A stretch of 64,000 nucleotides of DNA from positions 205,896 to 269,895 of the forward strand of contig PYSS01000045.1 of assembly GCA_003049465.1 (NCBI GenBank), in the 5' to 3' direction. The notes beneath the pieces are model-generated. The model was not told the DNA's origin. It searched no databases and was given only the letters and a program-made list of their open reading frames with translations. Source of the DNA: Magnaporthiopsis rhizophila (Eukaryota > Ascomycota > Sordariomycetes > Magnaporthales > Magnaporthaceae). A program made the translations under genes and the position numbers. Each line of letters starts with the position of its first letter. The stretch's first letter is position 1. Below are positions 53,641 through 64,000 of this stretch, one piece after another.

Positions 53641-56414
53641 TCAATTTATGCCGCCGCCGCCGCCGCCGCCGGTGCCAAGCAGCAGGCGCCGGTTCTTCTT
53701 GATCGCATGGGTGAGCGTCTTTTCGATCTTCTCCGTCTCGCGCCGCGCCACCTGCAGCGCCTTCTCAGCGTCCTCGACGCTCATGAGTGGCACGTTGGCA
53801 AACCCGCGGTTGCCCGGCGTCGTCGACGACGCCGCCGCCGCTACCACCGCTCCCGTCGACACCGACGCCGACGACGACGACGCCGGGGACGACCCGGCCG
53901 TGGCGGCATTAGAAGACGGCGCCGCCACGGGGACCGCGTGGAAGTGACCCTGCGGGTAGCCGTAGGGATTGTTGGGAGGGGGATGATGATGTTGATGATA
54001 TGGATGCCTATGTAGATGCGGAGGGTGATGATGGTGGTAATGGCCATTGCCGGCGTCGGCGAGCGTCGAGAGCAGCGTCCCGTCGGGCCCCGCGGCCGCC
54101 CACGCTTCGATGGGGTCCATGGGCCCGCCCGCCGACGAGCTGTAGATCCACGGCGCGATCGAGGAGAGGCTGGCGCTGGCCGACGCGTCGATGCCGCCGC
54201 CGCCGTTGGGCTGTTCCGTGCTGGTCCCCGCCGCCCCATTGGTGCCGGCGGCGGCGCTGGGGGGCATGCCGCCCTTCCATGCGTGCACCGGCGCGCCGGC
54301 GTTGGGCGCGCCCAGGTTCAGCTTGGGCAGGACGTACTGGTTGATGTAGTAGATGGCATCCTCGCGCTGGATCTTCCCGACCGGGTCCGTCGCGTACGAA
54401 CCGCGCGGCGGTGGGAAGAAGGACGGCGGCCCATTCGGCACGGCCCGGCCCTTGATCAGGCTGAATCCGGACGAGGGCTCGTGCCGCGGGTGCGAGTAGA
54501 ACGCCGGCGTGCCCACCGTCGCCGCGAGCGACTCCTGAAGCTCCAGAAACCGGTCCTCCTCCTCCTCCGTCAGGTTGCGCACGCAGTCTCCGTTGGGCGT
54601 CAGCATGATACGCACCCCGTCCACCACCTTGCGTACCACCTGCCCGCCAAGCAGTACCACATGGTCCTCGTCCTCCACCGCCGACCTTGTCGGCGCGGCT
54701 GAGTCGTTGGGTGCCGCAGCTGCGGCGGCGGCGGCGGCGGCGAGTGCAGCTGCCGCCGCCGCTGTCGTCTCGTTCCGCTCAGGCTTCTGGCCGAGACCAG
54801 GGATGTGTTCCAGGAACCTGATCTTGGACGCGTCCTCTACGAGTCCTCTCTGCACAAGGTCCTGCAAGGTCGCTGCCGGGGTAGGGATCACCTTCCCAGA
54901 CGCCGTCTTTCCTTCGTCCAGGGCCACCGGCTCTTTGTCTGGCGTCTCCTCCGCCGGAGGAGCAGGCGGTGCTGGTGCGCCATTCGCTTGATCCTTTTCT
55001 TTGCCCTTGCCTTTTCCGGATTCGGTGGTCTTGGTCTCCTTGCTTGCTTTGTCTTGACTGGCAGGCTCCTGCTGCTGCGGCGTCGGGGCCGGCTGCGCTG
55101 CTACGTCCGCGTCCTTGGCGGTGGGATCATCCTTGGCAGCCTCGTCTTTGCCCATAACGACGTCCTCCTTCGCCGGCACCTGCGGCGAAGCCGGGGTGGC
55201 CGATCGAGTCTCGTCAGGGGTCGGCGAGCTGCTGGTTGCCTTTTCCTTCTTCTGCTTCTTCTTGCGGCCAATAATGGGCGCGATGACGGGCTCCTCGGCC
55301 TCCGGCACCGGACTAGGCTGGCTGCTGGACGAGATCAGGGCGGCCGACTCCAGCTTGGTGGCCTGCTTGCGTTGTTTGCGCTGCTGGCTCTTGGTAGTGG
55401 AGCGCACCGCCGCTGACCCGACCCTGGAGGCCGGGGGGGGTGAGTTGGGACGCGACGTGCTGATGCTACCCGACACTATCGAGGCCGTGTCCGAGATCAA
55501 CTCGCTATGTGGCGTCCCGGGACGGTGTGACGAGAGGGCCGAAGACCGGCCCGAGGTCGCTGACGCGGCTGCGAGGGCGGCAGCCGCCGTCATTGGGGGA
55601 AGCGCCTCGCCCTTGGGAGTTGAAACCACGCGGAGCGTCTTGGGCGCCGCACGGACAACGGGGGAGGGCGAGGGGAAGGTCGCAGTGGTCGGCGTCGGCA
55701 GGGCCGGGAAGGCAGAGCCCGAATCGGCTGCCGCCGCCGACTTCTCCGAGGCTGAAGCCGAGGTCGAGTCTGTGGCACGGGTCTGGGCCGCGGCCCTAGT
55801 GGCAGCTGCCACGTTCAGTATGCCCGGTGTCTGCTTCTTGCCAGGGGTGACTGCAGTGCTTGGCATCGCACTCGACTGCGTATCGGCCGAGGCGGAACCC
55901 TTTCTGGCCGCCGACCTGCCTGCTGCTGCTGTTGCTGCTTTGGGTCCCATCGGTATGACAGGGGCGGTGGATTGCGGGAGGGCAGCGGGCTTTACGGCAT
56001 CCAGCGCAGGGAAGTCCTCCTCTTGCAGTACTGCCTTTGATGATTTGGCCGACTTGGACGACTGCGCCGCGATGTCCTTGGTGAGCCCGCTCTCGACAGC
56101 CAGGGCCTTGATGTTCTTCTTGGCCTCAGTGCCCAACCTCCTCGATGGCGCGGCCGCAGTCGAAGCCGGCTGCCGGGTCGGAGTGGGTGCGACAGAAGCT
56201 GGGATGGCAGGCTTGGCGAGCGTCTGAGCAGCAGGCTGGGTTGGGGCAGGGACCAGACCAAATCCAGGGGGAACAGATGGTGTTCCCGAGCGGGCAGCGG
56301 TGCTGACAGTATTTCCCGGCGGTGGGGGCACAACCGTCTCGCTCGACTCGTCCGAGATGATGGCCTCGATATTATGAGTGACCGCTTCATCATAAGCCGA
56401 AAGGAATTCGTCTC
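53641..56414 (-). CDS. probable C-terminal coding block of Not4 (or a separate gene)
   Basis: This minus-strand block opens after a good acceptor (TTCTTGCAG, phase 1) at 56415 and reads 924 residues to its stop. No usable ATG starts it, so it must be joined to an upstream exon. It is low complexity with conserved islands: DEFLSAYDEAVTHNIEAII, GTEAKKNIKALAVESGLTKD, LQEEDFPALDAVK, IIGRKKKQKKEK, VVDGVRIMLTPNGDCVRNLT, HPRHEPSSGFSLIKGRAV, DAIYYINQYVLPKLN and KIEKTLTHAIKKNRRLLLG. To my knowledge these islands occur in the long C-terminal half of filamentous-ascomycete Not4, and the RING/RRM part of Not4 lies just upstream. The connecting exon or intron (about 1.07-1.4 kb) is not settled. Confidence 0.6.
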
Positions 56415-57479
56415 CTGCAAGAAACTGTTAGCCTTTAGTGTTCCGTGGTCATGCACAAAAGTATGTGCCCAGCCACGCCGAACCAGGCCGGGAGCCTAAT
56501 CAGCGCCCGGGTAGTCGGAGGAAAGCCAAGCAGAGCACCACAGCAGAGCACACCAGAGACGGGCAAAGTATATGTACATCTGGGGCAGGTTTGGTGTAAC
56601 AAAATACTAGCGGAGAAAAGGGGACACACGGCACAGGCAAGGCCACTTAGTAATTCCACCACCACCGTCCTCCGAGGGCACCAAGAAAAAACAGGGCAGC
56701 TTCTGCGAGCCATTTCTTTTCTCGGCCGTTCTTGAAGAAGAACTAAACTGTATTTCTCTTGTCGAACAGAACCAAAGGTAGGGCCGCCCATTCGCCAGCC
56801 CTCTAGGATGAAAGCTGGGCTCGGCGCGTTAACGTACAAATGATGCCCTCGAGGAAGACGATGATGGCTTGCCTGCGTGACCGTTTTTTCTTTTTCTTTT
56901 ATGATCCGAAACCGTGCTGCCAGGAAATGCGATGTTGGGAGGGTCGCGTCTTTCTTCTCCTGTTGCTCAATGCTTCCTTGAAGGAAATCCCGATGTTGGG
57001 GAAACGAGGAGGAATCGTCGTAGGAGTCGTGGTTTTGCAACGCCATCCTCGATACACCTCACACGCCCCAGAAAAGACCCCAAGACGCCTTGCAAACCGA
57101 ACCCCCTCGCCCAGGGGCCTGGACGTTTGCGATGCTCGCTCAAAATGAAAACAAAAGGAGAAAACAAGGTGATAAATGCAAAGATCCTTTCTGTAGGCTC
57201 GTCTCATGCTCGTAACCGTGATGCTTGGAGGGGAAGAAAGGGGTGGGGGGAGAGAAGAGAGGGAGTAATAAAATAGATAAACGGGTCAGGAGCGAGAGGT
57301 ACTCTCATCCCATAGAAACGGCCCCTGCCCAAGAAAACGAGAATAGAGAAGCGCGAAAAGAAGCAGAGGCAGAAGAAAAGGAAAGAGGACCGAGAGAAAA
57401 TCATACATGACTGCCCGTCAAACAAGAAACAGTGTGTGCTGCTGGGTATCGCGATGCTGTAGATGCTCGCCTCCCCCGA
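56415..57479. other. interval between the two Not4 blocks
   Basis: The minus strand here is CT-rich at 57230-57400, like a promoter or long intron. An ATG-initiated frame at 57046 (MALQNHDSYDDSSSF) is open to 56435 but does not splice in phase to the acceptor at 56415 by any donor I could find. No exon is therefore assigned. Confidence 0.4.
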
Positions 57480-60101
57480 CTACCAACCCCGGTTGTACCC
57501 CTGGTTGTACATCATGGGGTTGTACCCACCTTGCGACTGGCCCCCGAACATTCCCTGTCCGACATTGGCATTGGTCTGGTGCTGCATCCGCGCCTGCAGG
57601 ATACTCGGGTCCGCAAGATCTACTAAGCCACCTCCCCCAGAGGAGGAAGTGTTAGCATGTCTGTGCTTCTTCCCCTTCTTCTTCTGCTTTGACCCAAAGT
57701 CTTGGAAGGCCCCAGGCTGGTTCCCATAGAGCGATGCCAAGAGGCCAGGAGCAGGAGCCGGGGTAGACGACGCAGATGAGGGAGGAAACTGGTTAGAAAA
57801 TGAATGAAACATGTACTCACGCTTTCCAGCGTCGTGAGCCGGGGCACCTTGGCCACCGCGGCCGCGCATCAGCGTTTGCAACAGATCGTTGGAGTCCTTT
57901 GAGGACCCCCCGCCGAACCCAGAGGCACCAAACCCGTGCCCCTGACCCTGCCCCTGACCCTGCCCAAACAGGTTCGGCGGCGTGCCCGTCGACTTCAGAC
58001 CAGGTGGCGGCCCGGAGATTGAAGTGGCGTAATACTGGTTGGGCTGCTGCGAGTGGAACGAGGAAGACGACGGCATCATGGACGACTGCTGCGCCATGAC
58101 CCTTGGGTTTGCAGCCAGCTTCACCGGCGTCGAGCCGCTTGCGTCGCTATTTTCGTTGGCGAAGCTGTACCTCGAGCCCTGGCGGCTGTGCGCCTGGCCT
58201 TGGCCCTGGAACAGCGAAGACTGGGTGGTGGGGATGCCGGGCGGGAGATGGTCGGCAAACGCCCCCTGTGGCCGTGAGAAGAGTTGCTGCTGTGGCGTCA
58301 TGGTTCGAGAGCCAACTGCTCCCACGTTGGACGAGGATCCAATGTAGTTCGATCCGACGGCAGGGCTGAACATGCCCTCGGCAGTGCCGGTCCTCTGGAT
58401 GGGCGGTTGCGTGCCGGGGCGGCGCTGGTCGAACGCATGGCCGTCGGGTCCAATTTCGCGGTCCTCGGGCTCCCCGCCAAGGGCAAGGCTGCCGCCCCGC
58501 TCCGGCTCGCCTTCCGAAGCCTCCTGCGCCTCGGCCGACTCGTCCGACTCGGCACCCCGCGTCTCGTTCTCCTCCTCCCTCATTGCACGTCGCTTCTCGC
58601 CGCCCCGACTGTCGAAAAGAGGCGGGAACGCATCCAGCTTCTGCTGATCTACTGCCGCAAAAGGGAACGGGCAGTTCTGGATAGACTTGATTAATCGACG
58701 CAGAATCTCATCGTGGAGACCCTTCGGCTTGGACGGCTCGACAGGCGCGCTTGTCTCGGGTGCTGGCGTCGGCTCAGTCGGGGCGGGTGCCTCGATTGCC
58801 TCCTCTTCATCACTCGGACTCTCCTCAATGGCCTCTTCTTGCGGAGCCTCGGCGGTTACAGGCAAAGACATGGAGACGGCGGGGCTAGATGCGGCACCAC
58901 TTGTGGCATGGCTGCCCCTCCTACTCCGAACCTGAGGGTTCCGCGCCCAGTTCGCCGACGACGGCAAAGCAGACGAGTCGCCGTTGTCCGACCCTTCTTT
59001 GCTGACACTCCTGGCCATTTGCTGGGCTGACGGCGCTTGCTGTGCCTGGCTGGCCTGGGCCGGAGTCGGCTGCTGTTGTTGCCGCGAGGCCGCGCGCGAC
59101 GACGACGAGCCGCCAGCGTTGGACAGAGGACGTTGGGTATGAATGCTGTTCATCGAGGACAGATCCTGTCGGGTGTAGCTATCCTCCTCGTCACCGAGTT
59201 CATGAAGGAACATGCACTGTCGGTTCGAGCACTGCTCATGTCTTAGCCATGCAGAGCAGTACTTGGTCGTGCCAAGCTGAGCCTTCAGGACGCGATCGCC
59301 GTTCTGGGAGCCGTTAACGGCCTGGATGCAGCGCTGCGCATCTTCCTTCTTCTCGAAAGTGACGTAGATGCCGAGTGACTGGTTCTGGCCATCCGAGCTT
59401 CGCCGATTGCTAATCGATATCTTCTGGATGTTTCCGTACTGTCCGAAAAACTCGGGTTTGCGCAAAGTCTTAAGGAGCTCGTCCTCACGGACCGTCGGCG
59501 TCAGACCGGTCACATAAACCAGGTTCTTTTGCACCACACGGACGCCAACGAGGTTCTTGCGATTCTCCTTCTCGGCTTCACGCTTCTGCACTTCCTTTTG
59601 ACGCTGCTCGGCGGCTCGTTTCTTTTGGTTCTTCTGGATGTTTGCGCGGAACTCGGCCACTCTAAATAAAGATTACAGATCAGTGGCGGTTCTCTAGGAG
59701 GGAGCGGAACGCATCCGCGTCATGTTGCAGATTGCGGTGGGGGGCCATACTCTTCCGTGGTGACGACCTTCCACTGAATGGTTTTCTCATCGTAAGGTCT
59801 CCGGCATGCTGGGCAAAGCCCGTTCATGTTGCTCTTGATGTTGTTGAAGCAGAACTGGCATATTTGGTAGCCGCATGGGCACGGCCTGAAGTTCCGGTCC
59901 GAGAGGTCGAACTGCTCGATGCAGAGGGGACTGAGTTTCGGAGCGGTCAGCGGGACAGAATGCTCTCAAGGGTATGCCCGACGCTGCATCGCGCGGCCTC
60001 GCGTCTGACGGCAGCCACTGCTCACGGATGTGCGGTACCAGCCTCGATGCGACTTACCAGGTGTCCTCCTCCTCATCGATGAAGCTGTCCTGGGGCGCCA
60101 T
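57480..60101 (-). CDS. NOT4: CCR4-NOT E3 ubiquitin ligase subunit Not4 (Mot2), RING-RRM-CCCH part
   Basis: Exons 60101-60058, 59930-59751 and 59661-57480 give 801 residues to the first stop; introns are 127 and 89 bp, both phase 2. The C4C4 RING has cysteines at 15, 18, 32, 34, 39, 42, 54 and 57 (CPLC, CPCG, CQFC, CPAC). A basic coiled linker (EFRANIQKNQKKRAAEQRQK) leads to the RRM (NLVYVTGLTP, then GIYVTFEKKEDAQRCI) and a CCCH finger (CSAWLRHEQCSNRQCMFLH). Not4 ubiquitinates stalled-ribosome and other substrates within CCR4-NOT. The block ends QGYNRGW, which could be a true C-terminus. However, phase-1 donors at 57820 (GTGAGT) and next to the stop (GTTGGT) could splice to the acceptor at 56415, giving a protein near 1600 residues. 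Confidence 0.85.
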
Positions 60102-61035
60102 GGCGTCTGCTGGGCCGTGTGAGGTGTGGTGACAAGAGCAACCGGCGAGCCTTGCCCAGTGAGAGAAGCCGGTGAGTATCCTTTCGAGTTGCGCGGGGCA
60201 GCCGAAACAGGAGCGAAGGAAAATAAAGTGTGGGCAGCGGTGGCTGAAAGTAAGGGACAAAAGGCTACCTGTCCGACAAACGGCAAATCCCAGGTTGCCC
60301 GAGGGATTCTGGGAAGCTCTAGGTATGTATTAAAACAGGATATTTTCGGAGGCGAACGGTTGTGGCGCTATTGGCGTTGGTTGGGCCAAGGAAATGACAG
60401 CGTCTATCGAAATGCGAAGGTTTTTGGTGATGCTTCCAAATGATGACCGCGGAGGAGGTCAAGGGAAGATTTGGCGAAAGACGGAAAAGACAGAGCCTTC
60501 CAGAGACGGCGCGACCAGAATCCGCTAAACCCAAACTGGGGCTAGCGTGACTGGATTGCACGTGGTATGTCACGGTTGGAGCGAATAGAAGGGCGGTGGG
60601 TCTATTGGGTTGGCGACAGTTGCACGAAGGAGAATGCCCGGCCAGAGCTGAGATTCGCTCTGCCCTAGAGCTCCGCCTAGACTCTAGTTGGTTTTGGGAA
60701 TATGCTGCATTATCATTCTTGGACGCCCCAGCATGGCACTTTCCATCTGCAGGCCTGTAGCAGTAGCAGCCAACCTACTTTCTGGGCGTTGCAACTTTTG
60801 GTTTCCTCTGCTAGGGTAATTGGCGGCTCCTGATTGGCCAGCACGGCCCACAACAGAAACCGAAGCATCGGATTTTGGGCCTCAGGACCGCGGGAGCTAC
60901 CCAGGTCGCCATCGCCTGGACTCCCTCAAGAGGCCTCGGCGCTCCAGCAGAGCGAGCACTCGAACCCACCGACAACGACATCGCACCCCTCAGAAACGGG
61001 CCCATCAATTGGCCGACTCTTTGCTCCCCGCAGTC
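60102..61035. other. divergent promoter region of NOT4 and the complex I gene
   Basis: This is 934 bp between divergent housekeeping genes. I see no TATA box of good quality and no further gene. Confidence 0.5.
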
Positions 61036-62001
61036 ATGGCGAGCAAAGTGTGCAGGCGCAGGACGCTCGCCTCGGCCCTGCGGCCGGTTGTGCGGACTGA
61101 CGCCATCGCCTCCTCCCCGGCCGCGGTGCGGCTCTTCTCCGCATCGGCGGCCCGTGACGTCGTCGTGCCCAAGGATGCGCCGAACCTTAGGCAGGCGCCC
61201 CGCGCGGCGCTGGGCGTGCTCGAGGTGCCCTTGGTTAATCCGGCCGACAAGTACGCCTCCAAGGCCGAGAACCTGCACCGTTACGGCAACTGGCTCATGG
61301 CCTGCCTGCCCAAGTACATCCAGCAGTTCTCGCTCTGGAAGGACGAGTTGACCATCTACATCTGCCCCTCGGGCGTCATCCCCGTCTTTTCTTTCCTCAA
61401 ATGTAAGCTGGCGTTGTTATCGTGCGACAAGACGAGACCCTCCCCCGCTATCATTGCTAGTGTCCTGACGTAGACATGTCCCCCGCCGCTAGATAACACC
61501 TCGGCCGAGTTCACGCAGGTCAGCACCATCACTGCCGTTGACTTCCCCACGCGTGACCAGCGGTTCGAGATTGTGTACAACCTCCTCAGTGTGCGCCACA
61601 ACGCCCGCATCCGCGTCAAGACGTACGCCGACGAGGCCTCCCCCGTGCCCTCGATCACGAGCCTGTACGATGGCGCCAACTGGTACGAGCGTGAGGTCTA
61701 CGACATGTTTGGCGTATTCTTCGCTGGCCACCCTGACCTCCGCCGCATCATGACCGACTACGGCTTCGAGGGCCACCCGCTGCGCAAGGACTTCCCCCTC
61801 ACCGGCTACACCGAGATCCGGTACGACGAGGAGAAGAAGCGCATCGTCACGGAGCCCCTCGAGCTCACGCAGGCTTTCCGAAACTTTGAGGGCGGCTCCA
61901 GCGCGTGGGAGCAGGTCGGCGCTGGCGTTGACAGGAAACCCGAATCTTTCAAGCTTCCCATCCCTAAGCCCGAGGAGAAGGCGGAGGAGCCCAAGAAGTA
62001 A
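61036..62001 (+). CDS. NDUFS3: mitochondrial complex I 30-kDa subunit
   Basis: Exons 61036-61402 and 61493-62001 give 291 residues; the 90-bp intron is phase 1. The N-terminus is a mitochondrial presequence (MASKVCRRRTLASALRPVVR, with RLFSASAAR as a likely cleavage region). The body contains the family signature YEREVYDMFGVFFAGHPDLR followed by DYGFEGHPLRKDFPL and TEPLELTQAFRNFE. This subunit belongs to the Q module of NADH:ubiquinone oxidoreductase (N. crassa 30.4-kDa subunit). Length is normal. The C-terminal Lys/Glu/Pro tail is common in fungi. Confidence 0.94.
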
Positions 62002-63631
62002 ACGAGATAAACTCGAGTAACCAAAAAGATACAACCACCATGTACATAATCCCCGTTGTGTGGGAATAGAGACCGGAGACTTTGGGCCGTTGTTGCATAT
62101 CGCTTTGCCACTCTATTCGCGTTTGGCTCCCGGGCACTGTCATTTTGAGCCGTCGGCTCTGTTGAAAAGACAAGCGGGGCGAGCGTGCACGATTCGATCG
62201 TCACCCACCATGGTGATGCCCAGAGTCTGGATCTGAACCGCGATGACTCTCTAGGGAATCTTTAACCTTACTATAAGCCACCATCGTTCGGAGGCTGGCA
62301 GATGAGCCAACATCGGTTGGCCCGAGCTTGGTATTCCGAGTGCTCCACCTGGCTTTTGGCGCTGAGCATCCACGCCCTTTCTACCTTTGGTTCGTTCCCC
62401 TTCTCCCCGGGTCTGGACACTTTATCCCATTCCATGGCGCCACCATAAGCGGTTCTGTCCTCTGCCTCGCGCCACACCCAGCGGACACCCGACCATAATG
62501 TGCACTGGCCGCTCGTCTGAACTCGGCCGACCTCCGACTTCGCTTATCCCGGATGTCTAGAGCCTCGTCCCTCCTAAACCTTAAAGCTCCCACCAGCTGA
62601 CGTTTGCCGACATGTTTCTTCCCCCAGATGGCAGTTTCCTTGTCAAGATGGAAACGGGCGGTCCAGGCTCGCTGGCACGGGCCCAGCCGCTACGTCGGGC
62701 ATGCAGATTGAGCTGCAGTAGACCCGTGAGATATGCACGTGAGCACCTATGGATGGATGTTTTGTTTCTGGTTTTATTCTCCATCTGTCCCAGGACGCCC
62801 GGTACTTGCGTGGCGCCGTGCGTAAAGCGTCTCACGTACGTCGGTCCGTGGTCTGCGACAGGCTTACTCCAGCCGCACCGATGGAGGATCGTAGCCTGGA
62901 GATGGGTAACCTACTTCTTTAGCTTCGGCTGCAGTCTGGGCCGACCGCTGCAGAGCCTCCGGTCACGCCACGGGCCGGCGCAGCCCTGTTTTCTATATCG
63001 TTCTTCTCGAACGCACTTCCTGTTCAACTTTCCAAGACGCCCGTGAACTCAATAGGCGTGGCCCCAACGACCTGGCTGAAAGCCCATCGGAGAAAGACGG
63101 GGACGGGTTGGGAAGCCTTCGGAGACAGCTTGCCTGTCGGCGCATATAGAGGGCACCAGTTCTGCTCCTGGAGCGCTGTCCTCCCATTCTCTCCTGAACC
63201 TCTACACACTTGTCATACCACATACCGATTTGACTCTAGTACATCACTACGGTTTCTGGTCTATCTTCTCGACCTCGAACATCACGAAGTCTCGAAGGGG
63301 AGCATCACAAGCCTACAAGAGTAGACAAGCGCCAATAAGAGCCTTGTCCTCAAGACGTCGACGTCGCCATATCGTCTCGACCTCGAGAGCCCAACAGCCT
63401 CGGAACAGAGCATCACAGTCCTACATAAAAAAGCAGGCAAGTGCCAACAAGAAGCCTTGCGCTGAATACATCAACGTCGCGGCATCTCCTCTGGAAGATC
63501 TCTCAGGGAAACCCGACCTGCCTCTCCAGAGAAAGAACAACAACCACCACACATAAGACCAGCCTTCGTCTCGACTACAAAACCACCAGAACCAGTCGCA
63601 AATCTAGCACAAAGAAAGAACATCAGTCACA
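62002..63631. other. intergenic region; imperfect duplication in the leader of the last gene
   Basis: No gene is supported between 62002 and 63200. From 63298 to 63480 two imperfect copies (about 70 bp each) beginning GAGCATCACA and passing through GCC(A)A.AAGA.GCCTTG occur in the presumed 5' leader of the next gene. Confidence 0.5.
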
Positions 63632-63997
63632 ATGTTCTCCGTCGGCAACGTCTCCCAGAACGCTGCCCGAGACTCGGCCGAGATCCCCGAGGACCTCATC
63701 AAGGAGCTGGAGCGGCGCTTCCACACGCTGCGCGACCCTTTCCTCATGTACGACGAGGACATCGAGTTCCACGACGCGATCCGCGCCATGGCCATGAAGC
63801 AGGTACACTGCGACAACAGCAGCAGCAGCGACGACGAGGAGGACTGCCCCAAGAGCGCCAATAACCACAATGGGTCTTCTTCTCCGGACGTGGAGCAGGA
63901 CAAGAAGTCGTCGACCCGCGCCCGCATCAGGGGCTTCCTGAGGTCCATCCAGGTGCATCTCAGCCACGCCGCCGAGCAGGCGACGGCGAGCGAGTAG
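63632..63997 (+). CDS. small acidic protein of unknown function
   Basis: This is a single exon of 121 residues with a good start context (GTCACAATG). The N-terminal 55 residues are predicted helical (EDLIKELERRFHTLRDPFL, then EFHDAIRAMAMKQVH). A very acidic Ser/Asp/Glu stretch follows (NSSSSDDEEDC), and a basic amphipathic helix RARIRGFLRSIQVHLSHAAE ends it. No signal peptide, membrane segment or known domain is visible. The leader is CA/AG-rich and partly duplicated. I do not recognise the family, and a small stress- or starvation-induced protein would fit the composition only as a guess. Confidence 0.6.
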   Translation: MFSVGNVSQNAARDSAEIPEDLIKELERRFHTLRDPFLMYDEDIEFHDAIRAMAMKQVHCDNSSSSDDEEDCPKSANNHNGSSSPDVEQDKKSSTRARIRGFLRSIQVHLSHAAEQATASE

Positions 63998-64000
63998 GGG

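Noticed and set aside
56435..57046. 203-residue minus-strand frame beginning MALQNHDSYDD
   Set aside because: Only the first residues look protein-like; the rest is low-quality sequence, and no donor joins it in phase to the block starting at 56414.
57789..57820. 32-bp GTGAGT...CCAG segment in NOT4 as a short intron
   Set aside because: Too short for a fungal intron, and removal would break the frame, which reads on as conserved-looking sequence.
1..64000. CRISPR arrays, bacterial operons, prophage or IS elements
   Set aside because: No regularly spaced repeats; genes have spliceosomal introns and fungal families throughout.

Overview
The window reads as nuclear DNA of a filamentous ascomycete, most likely a Sordariomycete. 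It is GC-rich, genes have short GT-AG introns (about 65-150 bp) with CTNA-type branch sites, and the proteins are clearly fungal: SAGA subunit Ngg1/Ada3, fused betaine-lipid synthase Bta1, Cog4, Trr1, Not4, the 30 kDa subunit of complex I, and a non-reducing polyketide synthase. Splice models below were built by hand and each was checked for reading-frame phase.

Layout. 1-9 kb: the 3' end of a RING-H2 gene, NGG1 (-) and BTA1 (+). 10-34 kb: a secondary-metabolite region with an FAD monooxygenase carrying an NTF2-like N-terminus (-), a metaxin/FAXC-type GST-like protein (-), an AflR-domain protein lacking a zinc cluster (+), a complete AflR-like Zn2Cys6 regulator (+), a retroelement relic, a 1023-residue flavin halogenase fused to an O-methyltransferase (-), a monocarboxylate-type MFS transporter (+), a metallo-beta-lactamase-fold thioesterase (+), a DUF1772 anthrone-oxygenase-like protein (-) and a SAT-KS-AT-PT-ACP non-reducing PKS without its own TE (+). 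34-64 kb: mainly housekeeping and surface genes, namely a GH18 chitinase, COG4, tRNA-Ile(AAU), TRR1, two single-pass membrane proteins, a membrane-anchored nitroreductase-like protein, NOT4 and NDUFS3, ending with a small unknown protein.

How the cluster fits together. A TE-less PKS with a discrete beta-lactamase-fold thioesterase and an anthrone oxygenase is the established core of emodin/atrochrysone-type anthraquinone pathways. The halogenase-methyltransferase predicts a chlorinated, O-methylated product, and the MFS protein its export. The three promoter regions serving the halogenase/transporter, thioesterase and anthrone oxygenase/PKS genes each carry two copies of the palindrome CGG-RTN-CCG, a good candidate operator for the neighbouring Zn2Cys6 protein. 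The most unusual items are the halogenase-methyltransferase fusion, the paired palindromes, the Ser-for-Cys change in the PKS SAT domain, and the zinc-cluster-less AflR relative between long A and T homopolymers.

Limits: no database search was possible, so family calls rest on motifs read by eye. Several homopolymer tracts (one containing an N) make the assembly locally doubtful.
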